NCBI GenBank assembly: GCA_029820915.1
Contig: JALGUI010000002.1
Location: 1-31,637, forward strand
DNA length: 31,637 nt
Direction: 5' to 3'
Origin: Candidatus Zipacnadia bacterium
GTDB lineage: Bacteria > Armatimonadota > Zipacnadia > Zipacnadales > UBA5352
A model generated the notes under the pieces. It saw only the letters and a list, made by a program, of their open reading frames with translations. It was not told where the DNA came from and did no database searches. Of this stretch, positions 25,123 to 31,637 are shown one piece after another (the stretch's first letter is position 1; every line of letters starts with the position of its first letter). Made by a program: the position numbers and the translations under genes.

Positions 25123-27777
25123 CTACGACTCAGTCTCCATGTCACGCCAATTCGTCCCCACGGCCACGTCCACGACCAGTGGCACCGCCAGGTGGAACGC
25201 CGTCTCCATCACCTCCCGCACCAACCCCGCCACGACCCCGACCTCCCCCTCAGGCACCTCCAGCACCAGCTCGTCATGCACCTGCAGCAGCATCCGGCTG
25301 TCCGGGCAGACTTCGCGCAGCCGCGGCGCAAGACGAATCATCGCCACCTTGATGATGTCCGCCGCGGTACCCTGGATGGGCGTGTTGACGGCGGCCCGCT
25401 CGGCATACGAGCCCGCGCGGCTGTCCGAGCTTGTGATCTCCGGCAACGGCCGCTTGCGCCCGAGCAGCGTCTCTACGTACCCCTGTTCGCGCGCCGTGGC
25501 GACGATTCGGTCGATGTAGGCCCGCACGCCAGGGAGTGCGTGGAAGTAGTTCTCGATGAAGGTCGCCGCCTCCTCCCTGCTCATGCCAAGCTGTTTGCCC
25601 AGCGCCGTCGGGCCCTGCCCGTACAGGACCGCGAAGTTCACCGTCTTCGCGCGGCCCCGCATCTCGTACGTGCACTCCTCGGCCGCCACGTCGAACAGCG
25701 CGGCCGCCGTCTCCGTGTGGATGTCCGCGCCCGCGTTGAAGGCGCTCACCAGCCGCGCGTCGCCGCTGATGTGCGCGAGGATCCGCAGCTCGATCTGCGA
25801 GTAGTCCGCCGACAGCAGCGTATAGCCCTCATCGCTCACGAAGCAGCTTCGGATCTCGCGGCCCCACTCGGTCCGGATCGGGATGTTCTGCAGGTTCGGG
25901 TTGCGGCTCGACAGCCTGCCCGTCGCGGCGACCGTCTGCTCGAAGGTCGTGTGAACGCGACCGGTCTCCGGGTCCACCTCACGCAACAGGCCATCCACGT
26001 ACGTGGACTTGAGCTTCGCGTACTCGCGATGCTCGAGGACCAGCCGGGCGATCTCGTAATCGTCGGCCAACTCCTCCAGCACCGCCGCGCCGGTTGACCA
26101 TCCCGTCTTGGTCCGCCGGCCCCTCGGTAGTTCGAGCCGCTCGAACAGCACCTCGGAGAGCTGCTGAGGCGACCCCACGTTGAAGTCGCCGCCCGCGATC
26201 TCGCAGATTCGCGCCTCAAGCCCGCGGGCCATCTCGTCGAGCTGCCCGCCGACGGCCGCGAGCTTCTCCGCGTCCACCGCGATGCCCGCGATCTCCATCT
26301 CTGCCAGCACCGGCGTCAGCGGCATCTCGAGGTCGTCGAACAGCGCCAGCTCACCGGCGCGGTCCAGCAGTGCCCGCAGCGGCTCGCGCAGCTCGGCCAC
26401 CGCGACGGCCTCCGCGGCCGCCCGCGGCGCCGCCGGCGCCCGCTCGGCCTCCGCCTCACCGTCGGCGCCCGGGAGCGCGCAGCCCAGGTGCTCCTGTGCC
26501 AGCAGCCCTATCGAGTGGTTGCGCCGGTTCGGCCGGAGCAGATACGATGCGATCTCCGGGTCGAACTCCGCGCCGCCGACGGCCATCCCGAGCCCACTCA
26601 GCGCGCGGGCCAGCGCCTTCAGGTCCGCGGCCCGCTTCTCGATCCCGGGGGCGGCCAGCTCCGCGGCCAGCGCGGACAGGTCCAGCTCCTCGCCGCCGTC
26701 GTCGCCGAACAGCGTTCCCGCCTCGCGCGCCGGCCCGCCCAGCGGCACAACCAGCGCCCCGTCCTCCCCCTGCGCAACCGCCAGCACGGGCCCCGACTCG
26801 TCCGCCGCGAGCGCCATGGTGATCTGCCCGTCCTCGCGGATCGCGGCCACCAGCTCGTCGAGCCCGTCCTGCCCGCCCACGACCTCGGCCCGGATCTCCC
26901 GCCCACCCGCATCTCCGCTCGGCAGGCGGTCCAGCAGGCTCGTGAACTCCAGCCGTGTCGCCAGCTTCCTGAGCTTCTCGGCCTGCAGCCCCCGCCAGGC
27001 GATCTCGTCGAGCGCCACCGCCACCGGCACATCGGTGCGGATGTGCGCCAGGCGCTTGCTCAGCGCCGCCAGCTCCGGGTTCTCCTCCAGCCGGCGGCGG
27101 ATGCGCGCGGAGCCGATCTCGTCGATGCGCTCCAGCGCCGACTCCACCGAGCCCATCTGCTGCAGGATCTCGAGCGCGCTCTTGTCGCCGATGCCCGGCA
27201 CCCCGGGGATGTTGTCCGAGCTGTCCCCCGCCAGCGCCTTCAGATCGACCAGCCGCTCGGGATCCAGGCCGTACTCCTCGCGCACCGCCTCCACGTCGTA
27301 GCGCTTCGTCTCCTTGATCCCGCGCAGGGTCGCGACCACCTCGACGCCATCGCGCACAAGCTGCAGCAGGTCCCTGTCGCCGGTGACGATGGTGACCTGC
27401 AGTCCCTCGTCGGCCGCCCGCGCCGTCAGAGTCCCGATGACGTCATCCGCCTCGAACCCGCCGACCGCCACGCCCGCCAACCCCAGCGCGTCGATTACGT
27501 CGTCCAGCAGCGGCATCTGCGCCTTGAGTGCCTCATCCGTCGGCGGCCGCTGCGCCTTGTACTCCTCGTACATCTCATCGCGGAAGGTCGGCCCGGGCAG
27601 GTCCAGCGCCACGGCGGCGTAATCCGGCTGCTCCTCCTCCAGCAGCGCCAGCAGCATCTGCAGGAAGCCGTAAACGGCGTTCGTGGGCCGGCCGTCGCTG
27701 GTGCTCAGCGGCGGCAGCGCGTGGAACGCGCGGTGGAACAGGCTGTGACCGTCAACCAGCAGGACCTTCTCCGCCAT
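25123..27777 (-). CDS. polA: DNA polymerase I
   Basis: This is the repair and Okazaki-fragment-processing polymerase, 884 residues. The N-terminal 5' nuclease is intact: LLVDGHSLFHRAFHAL, GFEADDVIGTLTARA, IVTGDRDLLQLV, then the helix-hairpin-helix NIPGVPGIGDKSAL. The middle domain lacks the DxE and later acidic residues of the proofreading site (the equivalent stretch reads ITMALAADESGPVLAVAQ), so 3'-5' exonuclease is probably inactive, as in Bacillus and Thermus enzymes. The polymerase domain is complete: TGRLSSRNPNLQNIPIRTEW, motif A LLSADYSQIELRILAHISGD, O-helix RGRAKTVNFAVLYGQGP, and motif C LLQVHDELVLEVPEGE. The O-helix carries Phe at the NF position. The ATG ribosome-binding site is weak. 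It lies 65 bases upstream of the S1 gene and 48 downstream of sppA. Confidence 0.97.
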   Translation of the reverse strand: MAEKVLLVDGHSLFHRAFHALPPLSTSDGRPTNAVYGFLQMLLALLEEEQPDYAAVALDLPGPTFRDEMYEEYKAQRPPTDEALKAQMPLLDDVIDALGLAGVAVGGFEADDVIGTLTARAADEGLQVTIVTGDRDLLQLVRDGVEVVATLRGIKETKRYDVEAVREEYGLDPERLVDLKALAGDSSDNIPGVPGIGDKSALEILQQMGSVESALERIDEIGSARIRRRLEENPELAALSKRLAHIRTDVPVAVALDEIAWRGLQAEKLRKLATRLEFTSLLDRLPSGDAGGREIRAEVVGGQDGLDELVAAIREDGQITMALAADESGPVLAVAQGEDGALVVPLGGPAREAGTLFGDDGGEELDLSALAAELAAPGIEKRAADLKALARALSGLGMAVGGAEFDPEIASYLLRPNRRNHSIGLLAQEHLGCALPGADGEAEAERAPAAPRAAAEAVAVAELREPLRALLDRAGELALFDDLEMPLTPVLAEMEIAGIAVDAEKLAAVGGQLDEMARGLEARICEIAGGDFNVGSPQQLSEVLFERLELPRGRRTKTGWSTGAAVLEELADDYEIARLVLEHREYAKLKSTYVDGLLREVDPETGRVHTTFEQTVAATGRLSSRNPNLQNIPIRTEWGREIRSCFVSDEGYTLLSADYSQIELRILAHISGDARLVSAFNAGADIHTETAAALFDVAAEECTYEMRGRAKTVNFAVLYGQGPTALGKQLGMSREEAATFIENYFHALPGVRAYIDRIVATAREQGYVETLLGRKRPLPEITSSDSRAGSYAERAAVNTPIQGTAADIIKVAMIRLAPRLREVCPDSRMLLQVHDELVLEVPEGEVGVVAGLVREVMETAFHLAVPLVVDVAVGTNWRDMETES

Positions 27778-27825
27778 TCGCCGCTACGTCCCCGGTGGCG
27801 CGCTCTGCATGTCACGCCCGAACGT

Positions 27826-28905
27826 CTAGTCCGTGATCCGCATCAGGCTGTCAATGTCGTCGAGGCGACTGTCATAGAGCAACTTGTCGAGGACCCGGTG
27901 CCGCATGAGCTGATCCATGCCACCCATCCAGTCCAGTATCCCCGCGCCGCCGCTGATGTCCTTGATGCGCGGCTCGCCCTCGATCCCGCCTAACTCCCCG
28001 GCGAGCTCCACCGCGCGGTAGAAGTTGCCCAGCTCGTCGATCAGCCCCAGCTCCAACGCCTGCTCGCCCGTGAAGATGCGGCCGTCCGCGAGCTCACGCA
28101 CCGCGGAGACCTCCATCTCCCGGCCCTCGGCCACGGCCTCGAGGAACTGCTCGTACATGTCGTCCAGGACGTCCTGCATCAGCTCGCGCTCGTCCTCGCG
28201 CATCGGCCGATAGGGCGACCCGGTGTCCTTGTACGGCCCCGTGGTCAGGTTGCCCCCCTCCAGCCCGATCCTGTCCATCAGCCCGTACCACTGCAGGTAC
28301 GCCATCCGCACGCCGATGCTGCCCGTGACGGTCGAGCCATTCGCCACGATCCTGTCCGCCGGGGCCGCGATGTAGTAGCCCCCGGACGCCGCCACGTCGG
28401 CCATCGACACCACCACCGGCTTCGTCTCGGCCAGCCGCCGCACTTCCTCGTAGATCTCCTGCGACGCGGCCGCGCTGCCCCCGGGGCTGTTGATCCGCAG
28501 CACCACCGCCCTGATGCCGTCGTCGTCGGCCGCCTTGCGCAGTTGCGCCATCGTTACCCGCGCCCCCCCCATCGGCGCACCGAACAGCGACTGCTCACCG
28601 GCGGCGCTGATCGCCCCACTCACCGTGATGACGCCGACGTGGTCGCCGAAGCCGCCGAACGGCTCCCCCGCGCCGGACGCCAGCGCCACCACCGCGACGA
28701 TCACGAGCACCATGCCGCCGATGAGCACCATCGCGCCGAGTGCGATGGCGATGATCGGCAGCCAGTTCCGCTTGCGTCCCTCGCCCGAGGGCGGGGGAGG
28801 CGGTGGCGGAGCCGGTTGCTGTGGCGACTCGTATTGCGGTTGCTGCGGCGCCCCCGTGGACCCCGTCCAGCTTCCCTGTGCGTTGTCCATTTGCCCGCCC
28901 TCCAT
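27826..28905 (-). CDS. sppA: Signal peptide peptidase SppA, short form
   Basis: This membrane serine protease degrades cleaved signal peptides. The start is ATG 28905 (GAGGAGG just upstream); ATG 28890, with GGAGG 8 bases upstream, is an alternative. Longer readings would overlap the tRNA gene. The product is 359 residues. A Pro/Gln/Gly-rich cytoplasmic N-terminus leads into one membrane segment (LPIIAIALGAMVLIGGMVLV). The catalytic domain has VVLRINSPGGSAAASQEIYE, the nucleophile Ser in ADVAASGGYYIAAPADRI, and the general-base Lys in LTTGPYKDTGSPYRPM. The short single-domain form matches the Bacillus-type SppA. It heads the run to polA, S1 and coaE. A role in clearing signal peptides from the many exported proteins here is plausible but generic. 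Confidence 0.93.
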   Translation of the reverse strand: MEGGQMDNAQGSWTGSTGAPQQPQYESPQQPAPPPPPPPSGEGRKRNWLPIIAIALGAMVLIGGMVLVIVAVVALASGAGEPFGGFGDHVGVITVSGAISAAGEQSLFGAPMGGARVTMAQLRKAADDDGIRAVVLRINSPGGSAAASQEIYEEVRRLAETKPVVVSMADVAASGGYYIAAPADRIVANGSTVTGSIGVRMAYLQWYGLMDRIGLEGGNLTTGPYKDTGSPYRPMREDERELMQDVLDDMYEQFLEAVAEGREMEVSAVRELADGRIFTGEQALELGLIDELGNFYRAVELAGELGGIEGEPRIKDISGGAGILDWMGGMDQLMRHRVLDKLLYDSRLDDIDSLMRITD

Positions 28906-28999
28906 CGTCCTCCTCAGCTCAAGCCGGCGCCGCGCCGCGGCGGGACGGCAGGTCGAGTGGTGCCGCGTCGTCGGGCCGATCCGTGGCTGCTGCGCGACG

Positions 29000-29029
29000 T
29001 TGACAACCGAGGGGGGCCGCTGGTAGACT
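29000..29029 (+). promoter_or_regulatory. Promoter of tRNA-Leu
   Basis: A perfect -35 TTGACA (29000-29005) and a -10 TAGACT (29024-29029) are separated by 18 bases. The -10 ends 9 bases before the first tRNA base, the expected distance. Confidence 0.7.
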
Positions 29030-29038
29030 TCGGGTAGT

Positions 29039-29127
29039 GCCGGAGTGGTGGAATTGGCAGACACACCAGACTCAAAATCTGGCGGGGCTCACACCCCGTG
29101 CCGGTTCGAATCCGGCCTCCGGCACCA
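29039..29127 (+). tRNA. tRNA-Leu (anticodon CAA)
   Basis: The cloverleaf is complete. Acceptor GCCGGAG pairs with CTCCGGC. The D-arm is GTGGTGGAATTGGCAGACAC. The anticodon stem CCAGA/TCTGG encloses loop CTCAAAA with anticodon CAA, which reads UUG. A long variable arm (CGGGGCTCACACCCCG) marks a class II tRNA, and the T-arm is GCCGG-TTCGAAT-CCGGC. The discriminator is A and the CCA end is encoded. It is the only plus-strand gene in the window, divergent from sppA and convergent with accDA 21 bases away. Confidence 0.97.
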
Positions 29128-29148
29128 TACGTCCCCCGCTGCAGCACT

Positions 29149-30876
29149 TCACACCACGACCTCCGGCTGCCACATCTCCCGGAACTTGCCGTAGCGCAAC
29201 GCCGGCAACTCCGCCCGGTCGATCTGCTCGAGTTCGCTCAGCACCCGGCTCACCGCCCGCCTGAGCAACTGCGCCGCGCCCTTCTTGTCCGCGTGCGCGC
29301 CCTCGGGCGGCTCGGCCACGATCCCGTCGATCACCCCGAGGCGCAGTGCATCATCCGCCGTCAGCCTGAGGGCGTCCGCGGCCTCCTCCTTCAGCGACCG
29401 GTCGCGCCACAGGATCGCCGCGCACGACTCGGGCGCGATCACCGAGTAGTACGAGTTCTCCAGCATCAGCACGCGGTCCCCCACGCCAATGCCGATCGCG
29501 CCGCCGCTGCCGCCCTCGCCGATGACTACCGGCACCACCGGCACGCGCAGCGCGAACATGTCGCGCTGGTTGGACGCGATCGCCTCCGAGATCCCCCGCG
29601 CCTCCGCCTCGTCCAGGCAGTGCGCGCCCGGCGTGTCGATCAGCGTCACGATCGGCCGCCCGACCTTGTCGGCCAGCCGCATGATGCGCATGGCCTTGCG
29701 ATAGCCCTCCGGCCGCGCCATCGCGAAGTTGCGGCGCGACCGCTCCCGCGCCTGCCGCCCCTTCTGGTGGCCAATGACCGCCACCGGACGCCCGTCCAGC
29801 CAGCCCAGGCCCGCCACGATCGCCCCGTCGTCGCCGAAGCGGCGGTCGCCGTGCAACTCGACGAACCCGCTGACGATCTCCTGGATGTAGTCCAGCGAGT
29901 ACGGGCGATCGGCGTGCCGCGCCAGCTCGACCTTGTGCCACGCCTGCGAAGGCTCGTCGGCTGTCTGCTCCTGCGCCTCTGTCCGCAGCGCGTCGTCAGA
30001 CTCCTCGGCGCTCTCGTCGGCGGTCCGCCGCTCGCCGCGGCACCACGCGATCAGCGTGACCAGCGTCTCCCGCAGATCCGAGCGCGGCACGATCATGTCC
30101 AGCATCCCGTGCTCATACTGGTACTCGGCGGTCTGCACGTCGTCGCCGATCGGCATCCCCGTGACGTCGATCACGCGCGGCCCGGCAAAGCCCATGGCCG
30201 CCCCCGGCTCCGCGATGATCACGTCCCCCAGGAAGGCATAGCTCGCCATGACGCCGCCGTACGTCGGGTCCGTCAGCACGCTGATGTACGGCAGCTTCGC
30301 CTCGGCCAGCTTCGCCGTGGCGCCTGCCGTCTTCGCCATCTGCATCAGCGACACCAGGCTCTCCTCCATGCGCGCCCCGCCCGATGCGCTGACGATGATG
30401 ACCGGCAGGCCCTCCGCCGCCGCGCGTTCCAGCAGCCGCGTCACCCGCTCCCCCACCACCCAGCCCATGCTCCCACCGCGGAACCCCGCCTCCATCACCC
30501 CGATGGCGATCTCCATCGACGCAATCTGCCCTCTGCCGGTCACCACTGCGTCCTGCAGCCCGGTCTTCTCCTGGGCCTCCTCCAGCTTCTTGCGGTACTT
30601 CGGGAAGCCCAGCGGGTCACACAGCGGCAGTTCGGCGTCCCACTCCTCGAAGCTCCCGGGGTCAACCGTGATCTCAAGCCGTTGGCGCGCCGACAGCCGG
30701 AAGTGGTGGCCGCACTTCGGGCACACCCACAGGTTCTGCGCCAGCTCCTTGGTGTACAGGAGTTGGCGACACTGCGGGCATGCCTCCCACATGTCCTCCG
30801 GGATATCGTCGTCGAAGCGGTTCCGGATGTCTCCGCTGCTGATGCCGGCCGTCAGTCCTGCACCTCCACGAGTCAA
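29149..30876 (-). CDS. accDA: Fused acetyl-CoA carboxylase carboxyltransferase, beta-alpha (AccD-AccA)
   Basis: It transfers the carboxyl group from carboxybiotin to acetyl-CoA, giving malonyl-CoA for fatty-acid synthesis. The N-terminal half is AccD: zinc ribbon CPQC (about 33) and CPKC (about 51), then IIVSASGGARMEESLVSLMQ and DPTYGGVMASYAFLGDV. The C-terminal half, from about residue 312, is AccA: WHKVELARHADRPYSLDYI, RNFAMARPEGYRKAMRIM, LIDTPGAHCLDEAEARGI, GEGGSGGAIGIG. The two are normally separate genes; here one uninterrupted frame joins them through an acidic linker, and the usual N-terminal helical region of AccA is missing. The start is uncertain. TTG 30876 overlaps the upstream stop as TTGA and gives 575 residues. 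A CTG at 30855 has the better ribosome-binding site (GGAGG, 7 bases), and ATG 30790-30792 would cut close to the zinc ribbon. Confidence 0.9.
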   Translation of the reverse strand: MTRGGAGLTAGISSGDIRNRFDDDIPEDMWEACPQCRQLLYTKELAQNLWVCPKCGHHFRLSARQRLEITVDPGSFEEWDAELPLCDPLGFPKYRKKLEEAQEKTGLQDAVVTGRGQIASMEIAIGVMEAGFRGGSMGWVVGERVTRLLERAAAEGLPVIIVSASGGARMEESLVSLMQMAKTAGATAKLAEAKLPYISVLTDPTYGGVMASYAFLGDVIIAEPGAAMGFAGPRVIDVTGMPIGDDVQTAEYQYEHGMLDMIVPRSDLRETLVTLIAWCRGERRTADESAEESDDALRTEAQEQTADEPSQAWHKVELARHADRPYSLDYIQEIVSGFVELHGDRRFGDDGAIVAGLGWLDGRPVAVIGHQKGRQARERSRRNFAMARPEGYRKAMRIMRLADKVGRPIVTLIDTPGAHCLDEAEARGISEAIASNQRDMFALRVPVVPVVIGEGGSGGAIGIGVGDRVLMLENSYYSVIAPESCAAILWRDRSLKEEAADALRLTADDALRLGVIDGIVAEPPEGAHADKKGAAQLLRRAVSRVLSELEQIDRAELPALRYGKFREMWQPEVVV

Positions 30877-31637
30877 CTTCCCCGCCCCCCGCGAGAACAC
30901 CTCTTCGCGCGCGCTTGCCTGCTCCTGTCCGGCGGGTCGTCCGCGGAGGTCCCGCGCTCCCACCACAGCGCGAACAGCATGAAGATCGGCAGCCAGTCGA
31001 TGCGGCTGCCGATGCCCGCGCGCACCAGCCATCCCGTGTGAACCGCCAGGCACGAGGCCACCAGCCCCACATGTGTCGGGTCCAGGTACAGCCGGCGCCG
31101 GCGCGTCACCGTCGCCCACGCGCGCCGCAGCACGTGCCCGGTCACGATCAGCATGGCGAGCGCGGCGGGTAGCCCGCCGTCCAGCCACGCGTCGAGCCAG
31201 GCGTTGTGCGCCCGGTTGAAGCCCGCGTGCTGATGGAACCGGAGCTGCGACCCGCCCCAGCCGATGACCGGACTGCGCTGGATCAGGTCCGCCGCGACCG
31301 ACCAGATCAGCGTCCTGCGCCGCAGGCTCCGGATGACCGGACTGCGCTGGATCAGGTCCGCCGCGACCGACCAGATCAGCGTCCTGCGCCGCAGGCTCCG
31401 TATGCCCGTGCCACTGTGTGCGGCGACCTCCTGCAGCCGCTCCAGCGCCGGCGCCCCACCCAGGTCCCCGGCGCCGACCAGAGCCGCCAATCCCACGGCC
31501 ACCCCCGCGACCCCGGCCAGCAACCACCAGCGCCGCAGGGCCACGGCCACCAGGGCCGTCGCGACCAGTGCCGACACGACCGCGGCCCGTGACCCCGACA
31601 GCAGCATGCCGGCCGCGATGATGAGCACGCCCACCCC
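30873..31637 (-). CDS. O-antigen ligase / polymerase-like membrane protein (partial, 5' end outside the window)
   Basis: About 253 residues of the C-terminal part are present; the start lies beyond 31637. Hydrophobic segments are visible at VLIIAAGMLLSGSRAAVVSALV, LLAGVAGVAVGLAALVGA, LPAALAMLIVTGHVL and IDWLPIFMLFALWWERG. The Wzy_C/WaaL-type signature follows the family pattern: SGSRAA, then LIWSVAADLIQRSPVIGWGGS, then the loop FNRAHNAWLDAWLDGGLP. Such proteins join or polymerise surface polysaccharides at the periplasmic face of the inner membrane. A 69-bp exact tandem duplication repeats 23 residues just before the GWGG loop. The stop overlaps the TTG proposed for accDA, so the two are probably co-transcribed. 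Which polysaccharide it handles cannot be told. Confidence 0.78.
   Translation of the reverse strand, partial: GVGVLIIAAGMLLSGSRAAVVSALVATALVAVALRRWWLLAGVAGVAVGLAALVGAGDLGGAPALERLQEVAAHSGTGIRSLRRRTLIWSVAADLIQRSPVIRSLRRRTLIWSVAADLIQRSPVIGWGGSQLRFHQHAGFNRAHNAWLDAWLDGGLPAALAMLIVTGHVLRRAWATVTRRRRLYLDPTHVGLVASCLAVHTGWLVRAGIGSRIDWLPIFMLFALWWERGTSADDPPDRSRQARAKRCSRGGRGS
31263..31400. repeat. Exact 69-bp tandem duplication within the ligase-like gene
   Basis: Positions 31263-31331 and 31332-31400 are identical copies starting GATGACCGGACTGCGCTGG and ending CGCCGCAGGCTCCG. The unit is 23 codons, so the frame is kept and the protein carries RSLRRRTLIWSVAADLIQRS twice. There is no divergence between copies. 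Confidence 0.95.

Noticed and set aside
28906..29064. N-terminal extension of SppA to an upstream start at 29064
   Set aside because: It would overlap the tRNA-Leu gene and its promoter, and the added residues look non-coding. Strong Shine-Dalgarno sequences sit before 28905 and 28890.
30877..31527. Extension of AccDA to 31527
   Set aside because: The added 217 residues are read out of frame through the ligase-like gene and show no AccD similarity. The ligase frame has coherent membrane segments and family motifs.
1..31637. Insertion sequences, prophage or integron elements
   Set aside because: No transposase, integrase or terminal inverted repeats were seen, and composition is uniform across the window.

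Overview
This window is about two-thirds G+C and almost entirely coding. It carries fifteen protein genes (one cut by the right edge), all on the minus strand, and one tRNA-Leu gene on the plus strand. Predicted outer-membrane and lipoprotein genes suggest a diderm bacterium. The high G+C, the fused accDA gene and the many exported proteins ending in FlgD-like Ig domains would fit Armatimonadota or a similar little-cultured phylum. That placement is inference, because no marker gene here settles it.

In transcription order (right to left) the layout is as follows. (1) 29149-31637: the 3' part of an O-antigen-ligase-like membrane protein, overlapping a fused acetyl-CoA carboxylase carboxyltransferase gene (accDA). 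(2) 29039-29127: tRNA-Leu(CAA) on the plus strand with its own promoter. (3) 22579-28905: a housekeeping run of sppA, polA, a four-domain S1 protein with an acidic repeat tail, and coaE. (4) 22230-22578: a 349-bp gene-free stretch with a strong extended -10 promoter and a long predicted 5' leader. (5) 4352-22229: seven consecutive genes for exported or envelope proteins. They are a 1676-residue lipoprotein, a CsgG/FlgT-like protein, a clostripain-family protease, a subtilisin-family protease, a large secreted protein of unknown function, a second CsgG-like protein with an FN3 domain, and an LptD/OstA-like outer-membrane protein with an N-terminal Ig-like domain. (6) 254-4177: uvrB and uvrC. 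The left 253 bases are non-coding with two hairpins.

The most interesting part is the seven-gene cluster. Three of its large proteins (lipoprotein, S8 protease and the unknown secreted protein) have unrelated N-terminal halves but share a C-terminal module of about 420-470 residues. The module has two GYWL-containing segments, a YMRTS-containing beta segment, and a final FlgD-like Ig domain with the invariant NIAGR motif. Two other members share a layout of signal sequence, CsgG-like domain, internal membrane segment and C-terminal FN3-like region. Together with two proteases of different catalytic classes and an outer-membrane barrel, this looks like a cell-surface display, secretion or processing locus that I cannot match to a named system. 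Its function is hypothesis only.
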